A stretch of DNA of 48,259 nt from assembly GCA_946414095.1 (NCBI GenBank), contig CAMKNB010000008.1, forward strand, positions 1-48,259, given 5' to 3'. The notes beneath the pieces are model-generated. The model saw only the letters and a program-made list of their open reading frames with translations. It was not told the origin of the DNA and did not search any database. Below, piece after piece: positions 40,648 to 47,142 of this stretch. The translations under genes were made by a program, and so were the position numbers. Source of the stretch: an uncultured Mycoplasmatota bacterium (GTDB lineage Bacteria > Bacillota_I > Bacilli_A > RF39 > UBA660). Position 1 is the first letter of the stretch, and each line of letters opens with the position of its first letter.

Positions 40648-41571
40648 GTGGAAAAGGAAATAAAGAACAAATTAAAGTATTTAATAAACAAGAAGAAAGA
40701 TTTGCTAACGATATGTGAAGAATTAGAGCTAAAAGATTATGAAGTAATAGGTTTAGTAGAATTAATGAAACAAGATGGAGAACTTGTTGATTATGTAGAT
40801 GGGCAAATAATAAAATTAAAGAAACCTTTAAAAAGTAATGATGTGTATAAGATACCTAACAATTTAGAAAGATTAAGACTATTATTAATAAGTGATACTC
40901 ATATATGCAGTAAATATGAAAGATTAGATATATTAAATTACTTATACGATAAAGCAGATAAAAAACAAGTAAACTATATATTACATAGTGGAGATTTAAC
41001 TGATGGTTTAAGTAATAGACAACAACAACTATATGAATTAAAAGAAATATCTTATGAAGGGCAAAGAGATTATACAATAGATAAATACCCTAAAAGCAAT
41101 ATACCTACTTATTTAATAGCAGGTAATCACGATTTATGGTGGGTAAAACAATGTGGAACTGATATATGTAAAGATATATGTAAGAATAGAGATGATTTAA
41201 TTTATTTAGGAAGTGATTGTGAAGATTTACAAATAGGTAAGTTAAAGATAAGACTATATCACGGCAAAGGTGGTGGGTATGCAAAGAGTTATAAATTACA
41301 AAAATATTTAGATGCAATACCAATAGAAGAAAGACCACATATATTACAAACAGGGCATATACATCAAGCATTTTATATGAAACAAGACAACACACATTGT
41401 TTTCAAACAAGTTGCTTACAAGATTTAACACCATTTGAAAGGTCAATGGGATTTAGTAATGACAAAAGTTGTTGGTGGGTAGATATAAACTTTGACAATA
41501 GAGGTAATGTATATTCAATAAATCAAGAACTAGAAACATTTGATAAGAAGTTAAAGAAAACACTCTATTAG
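40648..41571 (+). CDS. Calcineurin-like metallophosphoesterase
   Basis: 307 residues from GTG 40648, RBS AAAGAAGG. Residues 1-70 are helical, possibly a winged helix (TICEELELKDYEVIGLVELM). The phosphoesterase domain shows D-x-H (SDTHI, 82-86), GD (HSGDLTDG, 113-120), GNHD (159-162) and GHIHQ near residue 235, with a YHGKGGG loop. Metal ligands are all present. Such phage enzymes can act as nucleases, phosphatases or protein phosphatases; substrate unknown. It starts the right-hand accessory operon. Confidence 0.9.
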   Translation: MEKEIKNKLKYLINKKKDLLTICEELELKDYEVIGLVELMKQDGELVDYVDGQIIKLKKPLKSNDVYKIPNNLERLRLLLISDTHICSKYERLDILNYLYDKADKKQVNYILHSGDLTDGLSNRQQQLYELKEISYEGQRDYTIDKYPKSNIPTYLIAGNHDLWWVKQCGTDICKDICKNRDDLIYLGSDCEDLQIGKLKIRLYHGKGGGYAKSYKLQKYLDAIPIEERPHILQTGHIHQAFYMKQDNTHCFQTSCLQDLTPFERSMGFSNDKSCWWVDINFDNRGNVYSINQELETFDKKLKKTLY

Positions 41572-41597
41572 ACAAAAAGGAAAAGATATGTTAAAAT
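41569..41597 (+). promoter_or_regulatory. Possible promoter, HEXXH gene
   Basis: TAGACA (41569-41574), 17-base spacer, TAAAAT (41592-41597). The -35 overlaps the stop codon of the phosphoesterase gene. Moderate match only. Confidence 0.5.
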
Positions 41598-41624
41598 CAA
41601 GATATAGTTAGGAGGTAAAGAAAG

Positions 41625-42125
41625 GTGCAAAAGTTTAGAGTATATTTTTGGAAATATCTTCCTAAAGGGTATTTTAAAGAGATAAGAGAGCAGCATAAAA
41701 AAAGAAAAAACGATTATATGAATGTTTATATATGTGATACAAAAGAAGAAATGTACGATTTAGAAGATAAATTAGAAAAAAAACCGATAGAAAGAGATTA
41801 TGGAGCAAGAACTTGGTGTTATAGTAAAAACTTCTACGATATAGAAATAGGAGAATATGTAAAAACGAGTCCTTTATGCGGGCATATAGTATTTAATAAA
41901 GAGTATTTTTATATGAATAGCATAACACACGAAGCAGGACACGCAGTAATAGGTTATTACAATAGAAAATTAAGAGATTGTCAAAAAATATTTACAAAAT
42001 GTGATGATAAAGGCAATTTATTAGAACCCGATCTAAAACCCGAAGAAGATTTAGAAGAATTATTTTGCTATATGATAGGTAATATAGCAGACCAAATAGT
42101 TTGTAATTATAAGGAGGAAAAGTAA
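41625..42125 (+). CDS. HEXXH-type metalloprotein
   Basis: 166 residues from GTG 41625, RBS TAGGAGGTAAAG. SITHEAGHAVIGYYNRK gives an H-E-x-x-H zinc site at 102-106, and a Glu-rich helix follows (EEDLEELFCYMIGNIADQIV, about 142-160) offering the third ligand. The N-terminal 95 residues are basic alpha/beta. Family placement is uncertain: it is smaller than classic proteases and similar to ImmA-like or small phage metallopeptidases. If active, a substrate could be a regulator or host protein. Confidence 0.65.
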   Translation: MQKFRVYFWKYLPKGYFKEIREQHKKRKNDYMNVYICDTKEEMYDLEDKLEKKPIERDYGARTWCYSKNFYDIEIGEYVKTSPLCGHIVFNKEYFYMNSITHEAGHAVIGYYNRKLRDCQKIFTKCDDKGNLLEPDLKPEEDLEELFCYMIGNIADQIVCNYKEEK

Positions 42126-42416
42126 ATGAGCGATGCAAGTAAAAGATATAATACAAAAGTTGAAATACCAATTAGTGTTATTTTAGAAACTATATTTAGT
42201 AGTGATAATCATGATGTAGAAACATTAAGTAGATGGGCATTAAAATATGGCTTTGTTGATTTAAAAGAGAAAAAAGGTCATAAATATTATCAATTACAAG
42301 ACGATTATACAAAACAAAGTTTTTATGTATGGTTAGATAAAGAAGAAAGAAAACAATATGATTATGAAAATTATTTAATAGAAGAAATAGAAAAATTAAG
42401 AGGAAACAAAAAATGA
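42126..42416 (+). CDS. Hypothetical protein, possible winged helix
   Basis: 96 residues, ATG immediately after the previous stop. Helices VISVILETIF-like (PISVILETIFSSDNHDVETL) and SRWALKYGFVDLKEKKG followed by a KYYQLQDDY strand could be a winged helix. Ends by overlapping the next gene by four bases. Unrecognised. Confidence 0.62.
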   Translation: MSDASKRYNTKVEIPISVILETIFSSDNHDVETLSRWALKYGFVDLKEKKGHKYYQLQDDYTKQSFYVWLDKEERKQYDYENYLIEEIEKLRGNKK

Positions 42417-43207
42417 ATAAAATGAAATTAGTGTCATACTATGCGAATTATGGAAAAGAAGAATATTATGATGATAGAAGTGAAGTATATGCAATAACAG
42501 ATGACTTTGTAAATGATGAAAAGTATAAAAGTATTCCTAAAGAGAGAAAAATAGCGTTAATGATAGAGCCAAGAAGTTATTTACCAAAAGGATATGAATA
42601 TTTAGAGAAACATTATGATGAATACAAGTATATATTTACATTTGACACAGAGTTATTGAAGTTACCCAATGCTTTACCTATAATATATGGGACATATTGG
42701 TGTAGTAGTGATAATTTAAAGACAAAAGGGATATCAATGATAAGTAGTGAGAAAGAGTTATGTGAGGGGCATATAAAGAGAAAAGAATTGGCGAGAATAT
42801 TAGACAAGAATCCAAAAGTAGACGTAAAAGGTAATTGGAATGGAGGAGGGTATGTAGAACCTATTGAAGCATATAGTGATTATAGATTTAATATAGCACT
42901 AGAAAATGACAAACAGGATTATTATTTTACAGAGAAACTATGCAATTGTCTTGCCAATAAGGTAGTACCCATATATTACGGTGCTAATAAAGTAGGAGAT
43001 TTTTTTGATATGTCAGGGATAATATATGTAGAAAATAGGGAAGACATACCTAAAATAGTAGATAAATTAGATATATGTAAAGAATATGAGAAAAGGAAAG
43101 AAGCAATAGATAGGAACTACGAACTTGTAAAGCAGTATAGGACATTTGACGAATGGTTTTACAAAAAATATGAAAAGGAAATAGGTGGTTTATTTGAGCA
43201 ATATTAA
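42413..43207 (+). CDS. Glycosyltransferase family 10 (fucosyltransferase-like)
   Basis: 264 residues. The C-terminal donor-binding block YRFNIALENDKQDYYFTEKL followed by CNCLANKVVPIYYGA (157-191) is the hallmark of GT10 alpha-1,3/4-fucosyltransferases (FxxxxENS...YVTEK...A...VPVYxG). N-terminal acceptor part includes YIFTFDTELLKLPNALPIIYG. No signal peptide or membrane span, so it acts in the cytosol, presumably on nucleotide-linked sugar donor GDP-fucose or a related sugar. GT10 is unusual in phages. Overlaps the GT2 gene by 23 bases. Confidence 0.82.
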   Translation: MNKMKLVSYYANYGKEEYYDDRSEVYAITDDFVNDEKYKSIPKERKIALMIEPRSYLPKGYEYLEKHYDEYKYIFTFDTELLKLPNALPIIYGTYWCSSDNLKTKGISMISSEKELCEGHIKRKELARILDKNPKVDVKGNWNGGGYVEPIEAYSDYRFNIALENDKQDYYFTEKLCNCLANKVVPIYYGANKVGDFFDMSGIIYVENREDIPKIVDKLDICKEYEKRKEAIDRNYELVKQYRTFDEWFYKKYEKEIGGLFEQY

Positions 43208-43805
43208 GTGTAGTGTTATCATACCAGCATTTAATAGTGCTAAATGGATAGAAAAGTGTCTAAAAAGCATTCCTAAACGAGATGACATAGAGATTATATG
43301 TATAGATGATGGCTCAACTGATAAAACATACAATATTATCTTCAAATATATGTCTAAACACGACAAAAACATTAGAATTATAGATTATAAGAGCAATAAA
43401 GGCGTATCTTATGCTAGAAATCAAGGCATAGACAAATCAAAAGGTGAATATTTAATAATGTTAGACAGTGATGACTATATTGATGGAAAAGTTTTCAATG
43501 AAATTATAGATAATTACTTAAATGGTGAGTATGATATGGTGTTTTATGATATGGCAAATAACTTTAATTATAGATTTTGTTCTAATCAAAACAATTATCA
43601 AAGTAAATATGGGAATTTTAAGTTTATAAAAAGAGATTTTTTGGGGGATCTACGATATACAGTAGGGAAACAATATGCAGAAGATAAGGAATTACACTTA
43701 AAATTAATGGATAAATATCCTTATTGTTATTTTACAAAAGAAGTTATGTATTATTATAACTGGCCTCGAAAAGGAAGTTTAAGTGCAATACATGAAAATA
43801 GATAA
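43185..43805 (+). CDS. Glycosyltransferase family 2
   Basis: 206 residues from GTG 43185 (TTG 43194 also possible, behind AGGTGG). GT-A fold: SVIIPAFNSAKWIEKCLKSI, catalytic-region IDDGSTDKT (40-48), NKGVSYARNQGIDKSKGEY and LDSDDYID, the D-x-D metal site (94-97). Shorter than many GT2 enzymes and without membrane helices. Coupled to the GT10 gene: the two probably extend the same glycan, on a virion protein or host surface precursor. A promoter for the large RNA begins eight bases after its stop. Confidence 0.88.
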   Translation: MVYLSNIKCSVIIPAFNSAKWIEKCLKSIPKRDDIEIICIDDGSTDKTYNIIFKYMSKHDKNIRIIDYKSNKGVSYARNQGIDKSKGEYLIMLDSDDYIDGKVFNEIIDNYLNGEYDMVFYDMANNFNYRFCSNQNNYQSKYGNFKFIKRDFLGDLRYTVGKQYAEDKELHLKLMDKYPYCYFTKEVMYYYNWPRKGSLSAIHENR

Positions 43806-43812
43806 TATATAA

Positions 43813-43841
43813 TTGACAACACATTTAATAAGTGTTATACT
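43813..43841 (+). promoter_or_regulatory. Promoter of the large noncoding RNA
   Basis: TTGACA (43813-43818), 17-base spacer, TATACT (43836-43841): one base from consensus. Predicted start 43848-43850. There is no ORF or ribosome binding site downstream until 44679, so the product is an RNA. Confidence 0.85.
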
Positions 43842-43847
43842 TAATAT

Positions 43848-44632
43848 GTGATAGAAATATCGCTGCTATGCTAATAAGCAATTTACTTTTGTAAGTTGCT
43901 TTGAGTAGATAATGTAGTCAATATTGAATTAACTAGCAGATTGTATAAAGCCATTAGCCGTTTTTAGGATAACTACTGAGGTATGTTTTAACTAATCCCC
44001 TGATACAATCAAAAAGCAGATATAAAAAATGGGAGGCTAGTTCATCGCTGTTATCTATTCAAAGGTGCTTATAAAAGCATTAGTCAGGTGGCAGTAGCGG
44101 CTTAAACAATACTGATAGGAAAACTAATAAATCTAGTTTATAAGGAAGTTATATGAAGTCATTAGTTCCACTAATAGTAGTAATGTAAAGTCCTAATTTA
44201 AGTAGCAACTTTATAGGTTGCTTTATAGCATATTAAGTTAGAAGTGGTAAGACACTAGAAAAAATCTATCTTGCAAGTACAATATGCTATTTCTATACAT
44301 ACCAAGAGTATGATATAGCCTGAGTCACTCTAACGTATAAAGGAGTGAACCCGTACTTGGCACAATGCCAGTATACTATCTTAATTGATAGTATTGAGTA
44401 GATATATAAAACAAGAGTGAGCCTAAAGGTTTGTATTATATGATAAGTCACGTCGTATATATACAGGCTTGGACGACGCAGAAGTTGTAAGGAACAAGCA
44501 ACAGACCTTTATATCTACTCAATAGTATTTATTAATAATCTAAAGTCAATCTTTCACCTTCAAGAATATAAGATTGAAAACTTCATGGAAAAACTAGGTA
44601 CTCCTTTCTTCGTTCATTACCTAGTTTTTTGT
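43848..44632 (+). ncRNA. Large structured noncoding RNA (GOLLD/ROOL-like candidate)
   Basis: About 785 nt between a near-consensus promoter and a 12-bp terminator; no ORF, GC clearly above the flanking DNA. Helices by eye: 43877-43886/43891-43900 (10 bp, UUUU loop); 43939-43946/44003-44010; 44065-44070/44075-44080; 44204-44209/44217-44222; 44225-44234/44281-44290 (10 bp perfect); 44325-44330/44343-44348; 44358-44362/44366-44370; 44373-44380/44387-44394; 44393-44405/44511-44523 (13 bp perfect) enclosing 44428-44434/44501-44507 and 44451-44456/44473-44478; 44550-44556/44570-44576. Size, independent transcription and phage setting resemble GOLLD or ROOL RNAs, which assemble into large RNA-only multimers. 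I cannot confirm family from memory. Confidence 0.8.
44589..44630 (+). terminator. Terminator of the large RNA
   Basis: Perfect 12-bp stem AAAAACTAGGTA/TACCTAGTTTTT (44589-44600 with 44618-44629), 17-nt loop, T-run. One of the strongest terminators in the genome. Confidence 0.92.
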
Positions 44633-44660
44633 TGCATAATTTTAAATATTATGTTATATT
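44632..44660 (+). promoter_or_regulatory. Promoter of a tiny transcript
   Basis: TTGCAT (44632-44637), 17-base spacer, TATATT (44655-44660), followed by a second TATAAT-like word. It begins two bases after the T-run of the large RNA terminator, so it is a distinct unit ending at 44748. Confidence 0.65.
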
Positions 44661-44678
44661 ATAATTGGTGATGGGTAT

Positions 44679-44726
44679 ATGAAAGGTAAGCATTCACAAT
44701 TAAATAGAGTTTTAAAGAGTATATAA
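44679..44726 (+). CDS. Possible 15-residue peptide
   Basis: ATG 44679 with GGTGATGGG upstream; peptide MKGKHSQLNRVLKSI, basic and amphipathic. Its stop is in the left arm of the terminator at 44714-44748. The whole transcript would be about 80 nt; it may be a peptide gene, a small RNA, or a leader peptide attenuator for 44787. Confidence 0.4.
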   Translation: MKGKHSQLNRVLKSI

Positions 44727-44748
44727 GTCTTTTATATGCTCTTTTTTT
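44714..44748 (+). terminator. Terminator of the tiny transcript
   Basis: 13-bp stem (one G-U) 44714-44726 with 44732-44744, loop GTCTT, T-run TTTTTTT. It separates the tiny transcript from the gene at 44787. Confidence 0.88.
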
Positions 44749-44786
44749 GTTTATTTAATATAAAAGTATAGGAAGGAGGGAAAAGT

Positions 44787-45095
44787 ATGCTAATTCACGA
44801 GTTTATGGCTAAAATAGGGGATATGAAGTTTTTTGGAATAGAAGAATTATATAATAAGAAAGAAAAAGTAAGAGATCAATTTGACTTATTAAAAGCTGAC
44901 GAGAAATATGTATATAAATGGTTTTATTTCTTTCAAACTTGTCATTTAAACAGAAGATTAAAAGAAAATATGTGGAGTTATATTACTGGAATTATAAGTG
45001 ATGATAAAATAGAAAAAGAATACCAATTATATTGTGAAAACAAAGAAAAAGCAAGATTAAAGACAAAAGAAAGACAAGCGTTAAGTAATATTTGA
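44787..45095 (+). CDS. Hypothetical protein
   Basis: 102 residues, RBS AGGAAGGAGGGAAAAGT. Helical, with IHEFMAKIGDMKFFGIEELY and an aromatic stretch YVYKWFYFFQTCHLNRRL, ending in a basic helix. Unrecognised. Its promoter is not clear; it may depend on read-through of the terminator at 44714, making that a possible attenuator. Confidence 0.65.
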   Translation: MLIHEFMAKIGDMKFFGIEELYNKKEKVRDQFDLLKADEKYVYKWFYFFQTCHLNRRLKENMWSYITGIISDDKIEKEYQLYCENKEKARLKTKERQALSNI

Positions 45096-45120
45096 CAAAA
45101 AGGCATAAAAATAGTATATT
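45092..45120 (+). promoter_or_regulatory. Promoter for 45149 operon
   Basis: TTGACA (45092-45097) overlapping the upstream stop codon, 17-base spacer, TATATT (45115-45120). Start near 45127, leader about 22 bases with AAGGGAGAA. Confidence 0.78.
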
Positions 45121-45148
45121 TTTAACATTGAAAAGGGAGAATTACGAT

Positions 45149-45412
45149 ATGGAATTAACAATAGCATTAGCAATTAGTATATTAGGAGCAGTAATAAGCG
45201 TATCTACATTTGTATTAAATAGAAAAGACAAGTCTAATAAAGATACAAAAGAAGATAGTTATAAATGGGGGCAATTTGACACTAAACTTGATAATATAGA
45301 GAAAACATTAGCAAAAATTGAAAATAAATTAGATTCTTACGATAGAGAAGTGGAAGAAAAAATTGCTGATGCTATGAAACACCATATAAACGAATATCAT
45401 AAAGGAGAGTAA
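45149..45412 (+). CDS. Membrane-anchored coiled-coil protein, holin/XhlA-like topology
   Basis: 87 residues from ATG 45149. N-terminal span (LTIALAISILGAVISVSTFV) followed by a charged coiled coil (FDTKLDNIEKTLAKIENKLD) and a terminal helix. The topology is like XhlA or phage accessory lysis proteins, but the gene is far from the lysis cassette. A role in membrane attachment of DNA or in exclusion is also possible. Confidence 0.66.
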   Translation: MELTIALAISILGAVISVSTFVLNRKDKSNKDTKEDSYKWGQFDTKLDNIEKTLAKIENKLDSYDREVEEKIADAMKHHINEYHKGE

Positions 45413-45413
45413 A

Positions 45414-45752
45414 ATGAAGGAAGATATAAATATGGCAAAAAAAGAGTTGAAAGAATTAAAAGAACAAAGCAAAAATATGAATAGTAATTTTGATTTAGGG
45501 AAAACATTTAGAAATATTATTTATTTTTTAATACTATTAATAATAATATTAATAGGGGTTATTATATTTTTTATTATAAGGAATAATGAATTAGTAAAAG
45601 AAATTAGCGAATATACTTGTGAAACTGATATAATGGAACAAGAAGGAATATATAACTTTATAGATAGTGAAGGTAATATGATAACTACTGATGCAGACGT
45701 TTTAAATAAGTTTATTGAGGAATATTATGGCAAAGCAAAAGAAAACAACTAA
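45414..45752 (+). CDS. Single-span membrane protein with external domain
   Basis: 112 residues. Cytoplasmic helical head (MAKKELKELKEQSKNMNSN), strong membrane helix about 32-54 (IIYFLILLIIILIGVIIFFI), and an acidic C-terminal part (CETDIMEQEGIYNFIDSEG) likely outside. Pairs with the preceding membrane protein, one base apart. Unrecognised. Confidence 0.66.
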   Translation: MKEDINMAKKELKELKEQSKNMNSNFDLGKTFRNIIYFLILLIIILIGVIIFFIIRNNELVKEISEYTCETDIMEQEGIYNFIDSEGNMITTDADVLNKFIEEYYGKAKENN

Positions 45753-45813
45753 AAGAAAAGTAAAAGTAATTACAGTAAAAAAGTGTGCTAATTGTGGAAA
45801 ATTTGCAAAGTAA
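45727..45813 (+). CDS. 28-residue basic CxxC peptide
   Basis: ATG 45727 overlaps the end of the previous gene. MAKQKKTTKRKVKVITVKK then CANCGKFAK: a Lys/Arg-rich arm plus a single CxxC, half a zinc knuckle. Its tail overlaps the start region of the next gene. Small but with conserved-looking composition; confidence moderate. Confidence 0.45.
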   Translation: MAKQKKTTKRKVKVITVKKCANCGKFAK

Positions 45814-46063
45814 ATGGAAAAGATTAGATATAAGGAAATATACAATTCCTGAAATAAACATTATATTAGATTTAGGCAATTTTGATGATTTTACAAAAGA
45901 AGTCTTTAAAAGATTAAATAATGGTGATACTATTGTTAAAATATCGATGGACTTAACTGAAAAAGAAATATATGGTTATGTAAGCATAAAAAAGGTAAAT
46001 AAAGCAATAAAAGAAATTAAAAATAAAATTGTAAGATTAACATTATTGGGAAAATTAAGGTAA
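45785..46063 (+). CDS. Helix-turn-helix protein, possible late regulator
   Basis: 92 residues if GTG 45785 is used; GTG 45794 or TTG 45803 are alternatives, none with a strong binding site. The segment VFKRLNNGDTIVKISMDLTE...EKEIYGYVSIKKVNKAIKEI looks like a helix-turn-helix of sigma region-4 style. It sits just before the terminator and the structured leader of the next operon, where a late-gene activator would be expected. Function is inferred. Confidence 0.6.
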   Translation: MLIVENLQSKWKRLDIRKYTIPEINIILDLGNFDDFTKEVFKRLNNGDTIVKISMDLTEKEIYGYVSIKKVNKAIKEIKNKIVRLTLLGKLR

Positions 46064-46067
46064 TTTT

Positions 46068-46103
46068 AAAGGTATAAACTAGGTACGTTTATATCTTTTT
46101 TTT
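46068..46103 (+). terminator. Intrinsic terminator
   Basis: Stem AAAGGTATAAAC/GTTTATATCTTT (46068-46079 with 46087-46098, one G-U), 7-nt loop, eight-T run. Ends the accessory operon. Confidence 0.88.
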
Positions 46104-46104
46104 A

Positions 46105-46262
46105 TTGCATAATTGTAAGTGTGAAAAGGAATGTTGTGCATTTATTCACTTCCTTTTAAGACCTTTTCACAATATTACGAAAGGAGAAAACAAAACCTAT
46201 TAAATAAGTTTAAAACACTATTGAGGGGTATTAATTTGTTTTCTCTTTTTCTATTTTAGGAG
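46105..46262 (+). other. Structured leader with terminator-like hairpin before 46273
   Basis: Two elements between operons. First: 10-bp TGTGAAAAGG (46120-46129) with CCTTTTCACA (46162-46171), enclosing an inner GGAA.G/CTTCC pairing. Second: perfect 11-bp GAGAAAACAAA (46184-46194) with TTTGTTTTCTC (46235-46245), followed by a T-rich run. An AAAGGAG-like sequence lies in the left arm. This looks like an attenuator, or a protein-controlled leader. I see no clear promoter in the gap. Confidence 0.55.
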
Positions 46263-46272
46263 GAAATTAATT

Positions 46273-46461
46273 ATGAAAAAGAAAGAAGTTAAAGAAGAAA
46301 AACCTAATTTATTTGACACATCTTATTTACCTTTTGGTTTCGGTTATGAAAATGATAACACTTGGTTAATAGCTATATTAATGTTATTACTTTTAGACAA
46401 TCCAAAAGAAGAACATCAAAAAGAAACACCTATTATTAATATTTATTTAGGAGATGATTAA
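46273..46461 (+). CDS. Small protein with one hydrophobic segment
   Basis: 62 residues, RBS TTAGGAGGAAATTAATT. Charged start (KKKEVKEEKPNLFDTS), a PFGFGYENDNTW turn, one hydrophobic helix (LIAILMLLLLDN) and a short C-terminal strand (TPIINIYLGDD). First gene of the operon that wraps through the circle end. Similar small genes precede capsid-associated genes in gut phages, from memory. Confidence 0.62.
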   Translation: MKKKEVKEEKPNLFDTSYLPFGFGYENDNTWLIAILMLLLLDNPKEEHQKETPIINIYLGDD

Positions 46462-46463
46462 TT

Positions 46464-46955
46464 ATGTATGGGAATAATCCTTATATTCAAAATTATAGCC
46501 AACAAAGTTTAAATGACAAAATTGACAATGAAATAGCAAGGCTACAACAAATGAAGAATCATAATATAACACAACCTGCAATAAATCAAACATTTCAACT
46601 AGCTCCACAAAATAGTGGAATAAAACTTGTAAATAGTATTGAAGATGTTAAAAAAGAGTTTGCTATTGCAGATACACCTTTTATTAATATTGATTATTCA
46701 ACTTTGTGGATTAAAAATGCTAAAGGTGAAATTAGAACATTTAATATTCAAGAAATTAAGCCTAAAGATGAAAAAGACTTAATAATTGAAGATTTACAAA
46801 AACAATTAAATGAAATGAAAGGAAAAATGAGAAATGAACAACAATATTATAAAACAAGCGATGAATATGAGAGTAAACAATTTGATGAATCAATTAAAGA
46901 TGAGAAACCCTCAAATGTTTCAAATGTTAAACCAAGTAAACCAAAATCAAGGTAA
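46464..46955 (+). CDS. Putative virion-associated protein, common in gut phages
   Basis: 163 residues. N-terminal Asn/Gln-rich helix (NPYIQNYSQQSLNDKIDNEI), a central globular part with NSIEDVKKEFAIADTPFINI and DYSTLWIKNAKGEIRTFNIQ, then a coiled coil and a disordered Ser/Pro/Lys tail. The central motif is familiar from many Bacillota phages (N-S-I-x-D-V...ST-L-W-x-K-N-A) without known function. Its 3' end overlaps the next gene by 122 bases in another frame. Confidence 0.68.
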   Translation: MYGNNPYIQNYSQQSLNDKIDNEIARLQQMKNHNITQPAINQTFQLAPQNSGIKLVNSIEDVKKEFAIADTPFINIDYSTLWIKNAKGEIRTFNIQEIKPKDEKDLIIEDLQKQLNEMKGKMRNEQQYYKTSDEYESKQFDESIKDEKPSNVSNVKPSKPKSR

Positions 46956-47100
46956 TGCTATGGGTTTATTAAAACAAACAATAGGTAATTATACCCCTGA
47001 ACAAATGCAAAATTATTATAAAACAGCTCAACAGTTGGGTTTTCCTAATGAAGTATTGAGTGAAGTACAAAATCAATTAAATATTAACACTAAAAATTAG
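46834..47100 (+). CDS. Met/Asn/Gln-rich helical protein
   Basis: 88 residues from ATG 46834, behind AAAGGAAAA; ATG 46861 or 46867 would shorten the overlap with the previous gene. Composition is extreme: NQLKMRNPQMFQMLNQVNQN, then a C-terminal helical part (YTPEQMQNYYKTAQQLGF). Comparable small Met/Gln-rich proteins appear next to the same neighbours in other phages, supporting it as a real conserved gene. Confidence 0.7.
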   Translation: MNNNIIKQAMNMRVNNLMNQLKMRNPQMFQMLNQVNQNQGNAMGLLKQTIGNYTPEQMQNYYKTAQQLGFPNEVLSEVQNQLNINTKN

Positions 47101-47142
47101 TGTTGATATAGAAAAAATATTAAGAAAGGAGAGAAAAAACTT

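Noticed and set aside
44036-44330. Second group I intron in the large RNA (GATATAGCCTGAG resembles the S element, GGCTAG a partner)
   Set aside because: The two would be nearly 300 bases apart, no P1 or exon junction fits, and the RNA has its own promoter and terminator with no split gene around it.
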